The notes under the pieces: generated by a model
The model's database searches: none
What the model saw: the letters and a program-made list of their open reading frames with translations, nothing else
What the model was told of the DNA's origin: nothing
Shown: positions 1 to 17,500 of the stretch, in pieces
Numbering within the stretch: the first letter of the stretch is position 1
How the letters are laid out: each line of letters begins with the position of its first letter
Assembly: GCA_002005505.1 (NCBI GenBank)
Contig: KV908658.1
Coordinates: 71,992-89,491, forward strand
From: Botryococcus braunii
Lineage: Eukaryota > Chlorophyta > Trebouxiophyceae
Length of the DNA stretch: 17,500 nucleotides
Reading direction: 5' to 3'
Program-made: the position numbers and the translations under genes

Positions 1-610
1 GGGTGGACAGCAAGTTCTGGCCTCATTACAGGTGATGCGCATGCATGCCCTCTCATAACATGATTTGATCATGTCCAACCAGGCATCTCTCAGGGTTGGC
101 AGCCTCACGGGATTGTGCTAGGGAGAAAAGAAGTGGGGAGGGGGCCGGAGAACGAGAACCACACCAGTTGGGAAAACTGGCGTGGACACGTTGTCTGCAG
201 TACATTCTTTCTGGTTTCCAATCCTGCCTGGAATTACTGACCCCGATTCCTACAGCCCGCTGAATGACGTGGGCTTGGTCTCTTGCCCCACATGGGGTTC
301 CTTGCGGGGCTATCTTGGCAAACTAGGGTCTGTGCGCTTGACCGAATCGCAAATCCCATCTTTTATGGTCCAGGATGGGCCTGGTGGGTGGCTGCCCGGG
401 GAAAAAAAGGGGAAGGGGGGAAGGTGGGGGCCGCATATAACCGGTAACTCTTAATTGGATGACCCTTATCCTCCCACTTTGGTCCTTGTGATCCTTTGAG
501 CCCCCTTCAAGGGGAGGGCTTCCCCTCCCTACCCTTCACCGGCTGTCAGTACGCATGTAGGACATGCTGCCACGTCGCCCCTCAAGGCGGCCAAGGAAAC
601 CAGCCCCCCG

Positions 611-658
611 CCCCCCCCCCCCCGGGGCTGGGGGGAGGGGGAGGGGGAGGGGCCCCCC
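611..658 (+). repeat. C-run followed by G-quadruplex-type G-runs
   Basis: A run of 13 C at 611-623 is followed directly by G-runs at 624-627, 630-635, 637-641, 643-647 and 649-652, separated by one or two bases, and then by six C at 653-658. Five G-runs of four or more with very short loops is a strong G-quadruplex pattern. The flanking C-runs could pair with the G-runs instead. No gene function is assigned. Confidence 0.8.
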
Positions 659-1145
659 TCCTGGGGTGCTGCTCGGTTGGTGGTGGTGTTTCTGTACCAG
701 CAATTGTGCATGTCCTGTGGCCTCGTTTGGATTGCCGTTGTCTGCCCCTTCACGCTTACCAGTTCAGCTGTGCAGTTGTTCCCTATTCTTGTTCACAGTT
801 TGCTGTATTCTGCCCTTCCAAATCGTCTTCGTTGTTTGTTGATCTCGCCGTGTGCCCCTTGTTGTTAAGAGCAACGGGCTGGTGTAATACTCTGTTTCGT
901 TCTCATCGCGATCGTCTACTTATCACGTTTACTTGATTACTGCAGGACGTAAACATCTTCAGTGCTGCCTCTTTGGAGTGTTATCATTTTGGGTGTTCTG
1001 AGGGATCATGTCCTTTCTTCTTGCCCCGTCCTTGATCCCGTCAACATCGCCATTGCTGCTGGCACCTTTTGAAAACCAACCTGTCATCACCAGTGCTTCG
1101 TTGTTCCTTTTGGTGCTGGCACTCATGTTGTTGATCGGAGGTAGC

Positions 1146-1209
1146 TTTTTGATGTTACACGAGGCTTTGTTGATGTTACACGAGGCTTTTTTGATGTTAC
1201 ACGAGGCTT
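1146..1209 (+). repeat. Three tandem copies of a 21-bp unit
   Basis: The core TTGATGTTACACGAGGCT occurs three times in a row with a period of 21 bases (GATGTTACAC begins at 1151, 1172 and 1193). Because 21 is a multiple of three, the array stays open in both strands and reads as a repeated seven-residue motif, but nothing else supports translation. Confidence 0.9.
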
Positions 1210-1319
1210 CGCCTGGCAGCTTTTGTTCGTCCATCACCTCATGTAACGTACACGCATGGATGCAGACGCAATGCTTGAATGCACTGAGAGCGTTGAAGGG
1301 GGGCACTGTAGGCAAACAG

Positions 1320-3149
<1,830 letters not shown>

Positions 3150-3219
3150 TGCTTGGCACGCGGATATGAAACGTTCAGATAGTGTATTTGAGCAGCCCTG
3201 GGCTGAACACTGAAACTCA

Positions 3220-3272
3220 TTTAGAAGTCCATTCGTTTAGGGGGGGGGGAAGGAAAACGTTTAGAAGTCCAT
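3220..3272 (+). repeat. Direct repeat TTTAGAAGTCCAT, two copies
   Basis: The 13-bp unit occurs at 3220-3232 and 3260-3272, 40 bases apart, separated by a nine-G run and a GA-rich spacer. Confidence 0.85.
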
Positions 3273-3297
3273 GTTACTTTCAATATGAAGCTATCTG

Positions 3298-3346
3298 CTC
3301 TTTATGTAGTCTGTCAATAGAGTATAGTCTACTCTTTATGTAGTCT
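3298..3346 (+). repeat. Direct repeat CTCTTTATGTAGTCT, two copies
   Basis: A 15-bp unit at 3298-3312 and 3332-3346, offset 34 bases. Confidence 0.85.
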
Positions 3347-3370
3347 ATCGATTCGGCAGAACTAGGATCA

Positions 3371-3404
3371 TACAAGCAAGCTTGCTTGTAGGTACCATAT
3401 GGTA
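3371..3404. repeat. 20-bp perfect palindrome with an adjacent 12-bp palindrome
   Basis: TACAAGCAAGCTTGCTTGTA (3371-3390) equals its own reverse complement. Two bases later TACCATATGGTA (3393-3404) is a second perfect palindrome. With no loop these are cruciform or dimer-binding candidates rather than RNA hairpins. Confidence 0.9.
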
Positions 3405-3516
3405 TGGTGACCCTTCTTGTGTGAACAGAAAGAACTTGAAAGGTTGGGAGGGTTGAGGTATGCACTTGTGAGCAAAGAGATCTTGGTCCCAGACTGAGTT
3501 CTGCTTTTGCTGGGCA

Positions 3517-3543
3517 AAAAAAAAAAAAAAAAAAAAAAAAAAA
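3517..3543 (+). repeat. Poly(A) run of about 27
   Basis: An uninterrupted A run after GGGC. I looked for a retroposon body upstream and target-site duplications on each side and found none convincing. Confidence 0.9.
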
Positions 3544-4237
3544 CTTATCCTACTTTGAGAAGACGAAGAAGAGGATGAACAGGCAGCAACTTTGAAGAAG
3601 AAAAGTTGGCAGAACTTTTCTTACGCAGATCTGAATGTTGGGTACTTTTTCGTGCTCTCGATTTTCTCTTTTTGTCCCATCTGGGGGAGCAGGGCGCGTT
3701 ACTTGCATGTATCTCGTGCGTCTGTTCGAGAGGCGTGAGGTTTTGCTGGACTTCTTGCTTTTTCACATCTTCGTGCATGTTAGAACGACGTATCGTACAG
3801 GCTGATACGCGGAAGCCAAGGGGCATTTGGTCAGACGTGACGGTACCGGTAAAACTTAACAACGATATAGAAGTAAGAGTGAAGCCTATCCTAACCGTAC
3901 GCTAAGGATACGCGTACGCCATGCATATATGACAAGGAGATACCCTTTGCAAATGGTCCACGTTAAATTCGACTTCAGGCTACAGCGTTGCTAACAAAGC
4001 ATATCAGTTGTCATATTACATGCTCAGGGTGCACACATGTACTCCCTAAGCTAATGCGAAGCACAGACCTGCAGGGACTGTCTACAGATAGTAGTAGCTA
4101 GTAATATCCAACACAAACCACACGCTTTAATTCAATCAGAGTAACCACCATGGCCACCATTAAGTTTAACACTGCCAAGAACGGTCCTTTAAAGGTTTCT
4201 CCATGCAAGTAAAGGTCCTTCAAAGCGTGTAATAAGC

Positions 4238-4287
4238 TGCTGCTCATGAGCAGCAAGGATGCCCTTCTATAGCTAATTAATTAGCTA
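4238..4287. repeat. Two 18-bp perfect palindromes 14 bases apart
   Basis: TGCTGCTCATGAGCAGCA (4238-4255) and TAGCTAATTAATTAGCTA (4270-4287) are each identical to their reverse complement. A third, TAACGTTAACGTTA, lies at 4553-4566. Confidence 0.9.
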
Positions 4288-5362
4288 ATTGCAGTTACTG
4301 TTTGAGCTGCACGAAAGGCACAACCGTCGCAGCCTAGGCACACATGTGTTCTTAGACTGGCAATTCTCTAGGTATCTATAAAGGACATCATGATAGTGAT
4401 CACTGTATCTATCGAGAGAACTTGTTTTCTTTTACAGCGTATTGTAGCGCTGTGTAATCATAGGCAGCTGCAGCGATATGTTGGTTAATACGTGTATACA
4501 AGCTGTCTCTGGTGACAACGTCTTTGTATTATATAATAACGTTTTTATATGCTAACGTTAACGTTAACTCTGGTTTCAACCTGTATTACCAGGTAGCTGT
4601 CGCAATCTATGTCTTGAAAAATTGGCAGTTCTAGAGCTGTAATGTAAATGATGTCCACATCCAAGTCAAGACTCCTGTGAGGTTGATTTCTTCTGCAGCG
4701 TACATAAATACTATAATTATATGTCTTATGTAATATATAACGCTGTGAAACCAGCTCTGGTGAAAAAGAACTCCAGCGACTGGTTGGCTGCCACTAGTCA
4801 CATGTCGGCCAACAATCGTTCCACAAGTGACACAGAAGGTATAAATGTCCTCCTTGTCGTTTATACTGCAAGTTGCGGTGCAGACCGTGCATACGTATAC
4901 CGTGCTACAACATGGCTTCGAAAACCTCTGCAGCCATCAGGGCTGTGGCTATACCTATACATGTACAGGAAAAGAAATAAAGAAAGAATTGTCTTTGCAT
5001 CTGGCGCACATGCTTATGTGTGCTTGTGTATTTGTTCTGAATGCCTATCATTCTTGACACACGTGTCTATTTTACGTGCATTATGCATTTTGACTAGCTA
5101 TACATACAGTAGACGCGCATGCTGCAATGCATCTGCCTTCTACAAGGCGGATCACCACTCAGCAAAGGGCATCCTCCCCAGGTTTCATCTTCTCAACGGT
5201 AAATGAAATACGTTGACGCTTATGGTACGGTGATCCAACATAAGTCATCTAGTACTGGACAATGGACCGCAAACTGACATGCTTACCGAGAAAGGTTACG
5301 CAACCTTTGTACTTGCATTGCTCAGGTCTTATGCATGATTCAGTATGGGTGTTCAGTAGTGC

Positions 5363-7047
<1,685 letters not shown>

Positions 7048-7270
7048 CTGGAAGAACACAGAAAGGTTGGTCAGGCTCTTCTGGAAAGGTCAGCATATCT
7101 CTGTGATATCTGCAGTGGCAGGAATATGTCAATCCCTGTGAGGATTAAGGTGCGAAGCTATGGTTCGTGGTATTCGCATGACCCTATTAGTCGGGAAGCC
7201 ATGAGAAAGACGCAACATTACTTGAGTGTCTAACCATCTTTGAAGAGGATGCTCTGAGCGTGAGGTGGTC

Positions 7271-7545
7271 AGCAAACTGTGGGTTCTGCTGACAGCAAGA
7301 CATGTATGCAAAGGAGACCCTAGTCGACGTAAGCGTGGGCTTCGAAACATGCCTGCCTCACTGGGACATGTTTTCAAAGTGGGTTGTAACGCCATAAGCA
7401 AGGAGCTTGATTCTGGGACAGCGATTTTCGAACTGGGGCTTGTGCTGACAGCAAGGAGTGCATGCAAGGAGATCCTGGTCGACATAAGTGAGCCCCCATC
7501 TTCCTTTTTCTCTCAGAAGTGAGGTCGACAGAACTGGAGGCTTGT
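7271..7545 (+). repeat. Degenerate direct repeat, ~156-base spacing
   Basis: A segment beginning TGCTGACAGCAAG and containing GTCGACRTAAG occurs at 7287-7334 and again at 7443-7489 with roughly 80 percent identity. The preceding GAACTGGGGCTTG-like words also recur, and a shorter third echo (GAACTGGAGGCTTG) lies near 7531. It looks like a decayed tandem duplication. Confidence 0.7.
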
Positions 7546-10056
7546 TGAAAGTGGGGCAGTAACACAAAATGCAAAGATACTGATGTAGTAATAAGGCATG
7601 TCATTGTTAGAGGTTTGCACCGGCATAGCTTTACCGATGCATATTGGCCAATGCAATTGCCAGAGAGGCGATTCTAACACCCTCCTTGCTTTTTCAGAGA
7701 CGTGAACTCAATTTCACACATGTCGACCAGGTGTTTGCCATCTAGAATTCTGTGCACCTCAATACGACTGTAAGGAGGGTTTACCCGGGCGAGTCAGGGC
7801 TGCATGACGTCTCATGGAGTTCGCCAAGAGGGGGTAACGCATCTTTAGTTTGGCACTCCTTCAAGACTTCCTGCACCATCGTCACTACAAAGCTTAGCAG
7901 TTGGCACTCCGGGTTGCGCCTGACGGAGTACCTAAAGAACTTTACCACAAACCCACTCCTTGGAGGTCAACCTAAATTTCCGCATATATATACCATTTAA
8001 GTATAGTAGTGATCCTTCGTTTAGACCCATGCTACTCGCAGTCGTCTGGAGGCACTACACTCCGTCAGCCCCTTCTGGTTCATGTGACAACTATGCCGGC
8101 ATGAATTTCACTTGGACACTGAAAATATCGAGAATTGATATTTTAACAAAACCTATCCCTAATTTCTAAGTATTGTCCAGCGCACATCGCCTTCAGTTGT
8201 ACACAGGACTCCCCGCTCTAATACAGATGGCTTTACGAAACAGTTCTGAATGAACATAGCCAGAGTACTTCAAAATTGCATGAAGATTTACTATCATAAT
8301 GGCAAGAGGACGAAATATAAGGTTCCTCTGATAAAAGATCCCCCGACCGGCTGCGGTTCTCAACGTGACAATCCAGGGGATTTCAATATCTCACCAAGTA
8401 GGCTTTTGAAATTTGAAGGGGCTCGAACACAGTTGGATAGCGTTTGTTAGGACCGATTGTGAATGGGCAATACGTATCCCGCTGCATTGCCCGCTTGTTC
8501 TGACGCTCGGACGATACGCATGTATAAGTCGCAAACAATTCCGCCATCACTGCAGCTCGATCTATGCAAACTGAGATTATACTGAAAATTTAATGCTATA
8601 GCGATTGGGAGGGCCTTGATTTCATTCAGACTCTTGATAACAGAGGCAACGTCTCGGATCAAGAAGTGGCACCGCAGGCTTAGAAATGAGCGAGGCTTTA
8701 TATTTACAAAGTGCGCAGCTGTAAACTGAGTACTTAGCAATATTGTAGAGGTTATTTTATATCAAGGACGTCTTAGGACGTCCCATTCAATTACTTAAAT
8801 GTCCACATTCCTGCGGCGTCAACTGCCTGTCGTACTGGTCTGTTTAATGTTGCCCCCACCGCGGTCCCAGTTCGTAATGTGAAGCGTGTGGTTGGTTCAA
8901 TTTCTTGGTCGTTCGAGATGCCACGCTGTTTAACAACCCAGTTGAGGGACTCTGTTCCAATGCCTGCACCTGCCAAGGGTCAAATTTCCTGCGAGCTACA
9001 AGAGTCCGCTTCGGGAAGGCAGGCTGACCAGGGTGCAGGACAAGAGAGGAAAGCAGGCCGAATACTTGGTCCTTGCTGTGCGTTTTTCGTGAGTGCGTGA
9101 GTTCCATCCACAGCTCGTGTGCCCCTCGCTTGGTTCTTTTACGTTGTGCACGTGGGTTCCAACCCCCCTGCCTCTTACTGCTGAATTCGAGTTCAATGGC
9201 AAGACCTGCAATGAGGGGCCTGTCATGAAAAATTTCTGGTCTTTTCACGCATCAACACCAAGTTCCAGCGTATGCAGGATATCCAGTACAGGAAGGTGTT
9301 CGGTAACAATCACGGGTCATGTGCCAACCGCGTAAAAGGCACAGCTTGGGGCCCATGAAACGAAACTTCAAAATTTTGCAGCTCTTACGGATCCTCAGGC
9401 AACTCAAGTGCATCCAACAAGAAACGTCTTGTAATCCCTTAGTCGCCGCATGTCCTCGGGATGTCCTGAGCATGTCCGTGGCCGTAACTGGCCAGTAGTA
9501 GAACGTTCCAATCATGGGTTATAACGTTTTTCGAGGCTTCATTACTTTATTCAGCCCAGAAAGGAACATGCCACGCGTCTTCCAACACATTCAACCACAA
9601 CATGCTAGCCTTCATGACTCACCACTACATTAACTTCAACTGCTTACAAATAATCAGAGACTTTGATAATACGACGCATCTTAACGTGGTCTTCAGCTGC
9701 TTAACCACGTGAGGCAATTTTCGTCGTCTGGACTTGAAATGGAGTGTCTGACTCAGATTAGTTGAGCTTGCTTTTATATGGTAGTTCTGTCAGCGCAAAA
9801 ATCCTTCCTGAAAGACTGGTGCCCGGCAGGACATCTTGTACTGAATTCTTCAAAGTACAGCTCCTTGACGCGGGAAGGACTGCCAGTACACGATGCCACT
9901 CTTTATAGAGTTCATATAAAGGATTTTTTGGAGCGGTCAGCGGGTGCACAACCCGGGAAGTCGTGGCCTGCAGGTCTCAGCTGAGACTTGGGCCTCGCCC
10001 TTGAAGGGGGCCCTTCGACACCTGTAAAAGCATATATGTACATGTCGGCCAAACAG

Positions 10057-10101
10057 GGTGCTGCAGGCTGCAGCCCCCTCTTTGCTGCAGCCTGCAGCAT
10101 C
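10057..10101. repeat. Long hairpin, 16-bp perfect stem and 9-base loop
   Basis: TGCTGCAGGCTGCAGC (10059-10074) pairs perfectly with GCTGCAGCCTGCAGCA (10084-10099) across a loop of nine pyrimidines (10075-10083). One G-T wobble and a further G-C pair extend the stem outward. No T-run follows it, so a terminator is not implied. Confidence 0.92.
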
Positions 10102-10189
10102 CCCACAGGCACTTGGTGTTGGCAAATATGGAAGGTTCCGTACTTTTAAATTACGTGTACGAACAACGTCGTAGTTCTTAGCTCGGGCG

Positions 10190-10195
10190 TGCACG

Positions 10196-10271
<76 letters not shown>

Positions 10272-10288
10272 TATACACACACACACAT

Positions 10289-10331
<43 letters not shown>
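10190..10331 (+). repeat. (CA)n microsatellite with a CG-alternating edge
   Basis: Starts with GTGCACGCGCGCGCGC, then CA repeats to 10268, a GTGTATAC interruption, CA, ATG, and CA again to 10331. The alternating edge is Z-DNA-prone. Confidence 0.95.
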
Positions 10332-10335
<4 letters not shown>

Positions 10336-10456
10336 CACCTACATATGTGTACACATCACACATTCACATGTGCGGGGGAATGCGGGCCCTCATACGATAA
10401 TTGACAACTGGGACACAGTGGGACGACTATGGGTATGCATCCACATGGCACCATAT

Positions 10457-10497
10457 GGGCAAATTTGGGCAAAGCTTGGGCAAAATCTGGGCAAAAC
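10457..10497 (+). repeat. Four tandem GGGCAAA units
   Basis: GGGCAAA occurs at 10457, 10467, 10478 and 10489, spaced 10 to 11 bases, roughly one helical turn, with variable TTT, GCTT and ATCT linkers. Confidence 0.85.
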
Positions 10498-10645
10498 TTT
10501 AAAGACCTTTGTAAAGAGCTGCCATGTGTGGGTAATTTAAACCCGGCACCATCATGGGCTGCGGGGTCACTTATTGGAAGGTTATCGATTGTGTCAATTC
10601 GCGAGATGAGGAAGCTTCCCTAAGGAAAGATTACATCCATGGACT

Positions 10646-10676
10646 GGTACATCCTCCTGGCCAGGAGGATAGTACC
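10646..10676. repeat. 20-bp perfect palindrome extended to ~15-bp arms
   Basis: ATCCTCCTGGCCAGGAGGAT (10651-10670) is a perfect palindrome. Outside it GGTAC (10646-10650) and GTACC (10672-10676) also pair, with a single unpaired A at 10671. Confidence 0.9.
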
Positions 10677-11378
10677 TTGGGCTATTAGTGCAGATTTGGG
10701 GTGCCCAATTGGCTGCACCGCAAATGCGACAATTTTCAGCGTGCTTCCTTGTATTTAACCGAGCTTTTAGCTCCTGTGATTCTTATCCTATGTTCGGAGT
10801 CTCGACCACTTTTTTGTGCTGCATTCTTAAGATCTACAGATGCTTCCGATAGGGTCGCCTAGATCCTGATAGAGTCTGTAGTAGGTGTTCATTAGGGGTG
10901 GTGGGAGATGTGTGCTTGTTTCACTTCTTGTTCATTTGTCCATTCCTAGAACATCTGCGGTATCAGATTAACCACATTTTCCACCCGCGACCTCGATCAG
11001 TGTTGTGCTTCAAGTTTCATGTGGCAGCAAGACGGTGATGCATATGCATATGGGGTTGCAAGACTTGTGGTGTTTGTTTTAAAGGCCTACATGAATTCTT
11101 CAGGGGCATCCAACTCTCAGTAGTGATCTGGATCCTAGCCAATTCTATCGTCATCCCGCGTCATCCCAGGTTCTGAAGGAAATATGCAGAGCCAGCCATT
11201 ATTGCTGAAGAAAGGACGGTACAATTGTCAAAAATCTATATCCACTACTAAGAGTTGGATGTCCCTGAAGCATTCATGTAGGCCTGGAAAGCGAAAACCA
11301 CACACCTTGCAACCCCTTCAACTTGGCTCGCGGAACGTTCACCAGCATGATTCCAGTGGAATCGGATCAAAGTCGCAC

Positions 11379-11422
11379 GACTCGTGCGGCACGAGTCTTT
11401 CACCGGCGGTACATGATGTACC
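11379..11422. repeat. Two short inverted repeats with one-base centres
   Basis: GACTCGTGC-G-GCACGAGTC (11379-11397) and GGTACAT-G-ATGTACC (11408-11422) sit 10 bases apart. Both have a single central base. Confidence 0.85.
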
Positions 11423-11892
11423 GTACATCTCAGTTAAAACATCTACGATGATTTCAAAAAAAAAAAAAGAAAAGAAAGAATTACATCAACCCAGCCCAAA
11501 AGCCACACCTCAGCTGCAACAGTGGGGTCACAAATTGGTCTGTGCTATCCATGCAAAGATAGAGACAATTGTACAAATATAGTTTTTTTGTCATCATAAT
11601 CGACAGATGCTGTGTGGCTCAATGTTGGGGTAGCGAGACACGATGCAGGCTGAACTACGTTCTGTCACAGATGACAGGCTGTCGCCGAGTCCCAAAATGT
11701 ACGAACGTCATCGCATCGAAATGTTTTTGAAATCAACCTTGATTGTGTTCTTTTGCGTTTGGGCAGGCTGACGGTGATCAAGGACACGAGAGTGATCTGG
11801 GTGTTGCAGCAGTGAATGCTGCGGGTGGGGCAGGGACTTGCTTGACTGATGTAAAATGCTGTAGTTACTTAGAAGATTAGCTTGTTTCACAG

Positions 11893-17500
<5,608 letters not shown>

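Larger units (their letters stand above)
1..1319. other. No recognisable exon; upstream part of the oxidoreductase locus
   Basis: I find no exon here that I can assign. The oxidoreductase exon at 1320 begins inside a protein, so its FAD-binding N-terminal exons must lie here or to the left of the window. I looked for a Rossmann GxGxxG start and for the middle motifs of the family and did not see them. Open frames exist (for example 182-454 and 1008-1319) but have no family resemblance. The stretch holds a C-run/G-run block at 611-658 and a three-copy 21-bp tandem repeat at 1146-1209, listed separately. Confidence 0.5.
3150..5362. other. Intergenic gap between convergent genes
   Basis: The oxidoreductase (plus) and the TMF-like gene (minus) both end toward this gap. 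From about 3900 to 5300 the sequence is visibly AT-richer with many stops. Open frames at 3545-3862 (minus), 3606-3905 (plus) and 4721-5206 (plus) have no recognisable domain. The gap holds a poly(A) run, short direct repeats and several perfect palindromes, listed separately. Confidence 0.6.
7048..11892. other. Gap between divergent genes; 5' exons not resolved
   Basis: The TMF-like gene runs left from 7047 and the FANCA homologue runs right from 11893. Both are incomplete at their 5' ends, so their first exons and promoters should lie here. I could not recognise any. Short open frames (for example 8844-9248 minus, 8250-8450 plus, 11184-11582 plus) show no domain. Good pyrimidine-plus-AG acceptor-like sites occur near 7515 and 7697 on the plus strand but lead only to short open stretches. 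Repeats and hairpins are listed separately. Confidence 0.5.

Noticed and set aside
3250..3543. Possible retroposon ending in the poly(A) run
   Set aside because: No target-site duplication, no RNA polymerase III boxes that I could see and no recognisable source gene.
3545..3862. Minus-strand open frame, lysine/serine-rich, ending just before the poly(T)
   Set aside because: No recognisable domain, no splice context, and the plus strand is open over the same stretch. It cannot be distinguished from chance.
4721..5206. 161-codon plus-strand open frame in the convergent gap
   Set aside because: Cysteine- and tyrosine-rich chance composition in AT-rich sequence with no family pattern.
8844..9248. 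134-codon minus-strand open frame, basic, in the divergent gap
   Set aside because: No motif of reverse transcriptase, integrase or any other family, and overlapping frames are similarly open.
11766..11849. Possible additional FANCA exon upstream (acceptor tttgggcag, product starting ADGDQGHESDLG)
   Set aside because: The intron left before 11893 would be very short, and the product has no resemblance to the FANCA segment expected there.

Overview
The window comes from a eukaryotic nuclear genome. Its coding signal is split into short exons with GT-AG boundaries, the intron phases match across every junction I could test, and the introns are filled with long (GT)n/(CA)n, (CT)n/(AG)n and mononucleotide arrays. 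There is no operon structure, ribosome binding site or bacterial gene density. Base composition is moderate. A free-living protist or alga fits, but I see nothing that fixes the lineage.

Three protein genes can be assembled by eye. (1) Plus strand, 1320-3149: the C-terminal part of an FAD-dependent oxidoreductase of the DAO family (the Tda3-like group and its plant relatives), three exons ending at a stop. (2) Minus strand, 7047-5363: the C-terminal part of a coiled-coil protein ending in a segment that resembles the TMF (TATA element modulatory factor / ARA160) C-terminal domain, three exons and a stop. (3) Plus strand, 11893 to the right edge: eight consecutive exons of a homologue of the Fanconi anaemia core-complex protein FANCA. 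They run collinear with human FANCA from about the first quarter of that protein to about its middle, and the gene continues out of the window.

Layout: 1-1319 no recognisable exon, a triple 21-bp repeat and a G/C-run block; 1320-3149 oxidoreductase; 3150-5362 gap between convergent genes, AT-richer and with several perfect palindromes; 5363-7047 TMF-like gene with twin (GT)n arrays and a duplicated unique block in one intron; 7048-11892 gap between divergent genes, which should hold the missing 5' exons of both neighbours and their promoters but shows only repeats and hairpins to me; 11893-17500 FANCA homologue, with very large microsatellites in five of its seven introns.

The genes are not an obvious functional unit: an amine/amino-acid-type oxidoreductase, a probable Golgi coiled-coil protein and a DNA crosslink-repair protein. 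The FANCA homologue is the most notable content, because FANCA is one of the less widely conserved Fanconi proteins and diverges fast enough to be missed by automatic annotation.
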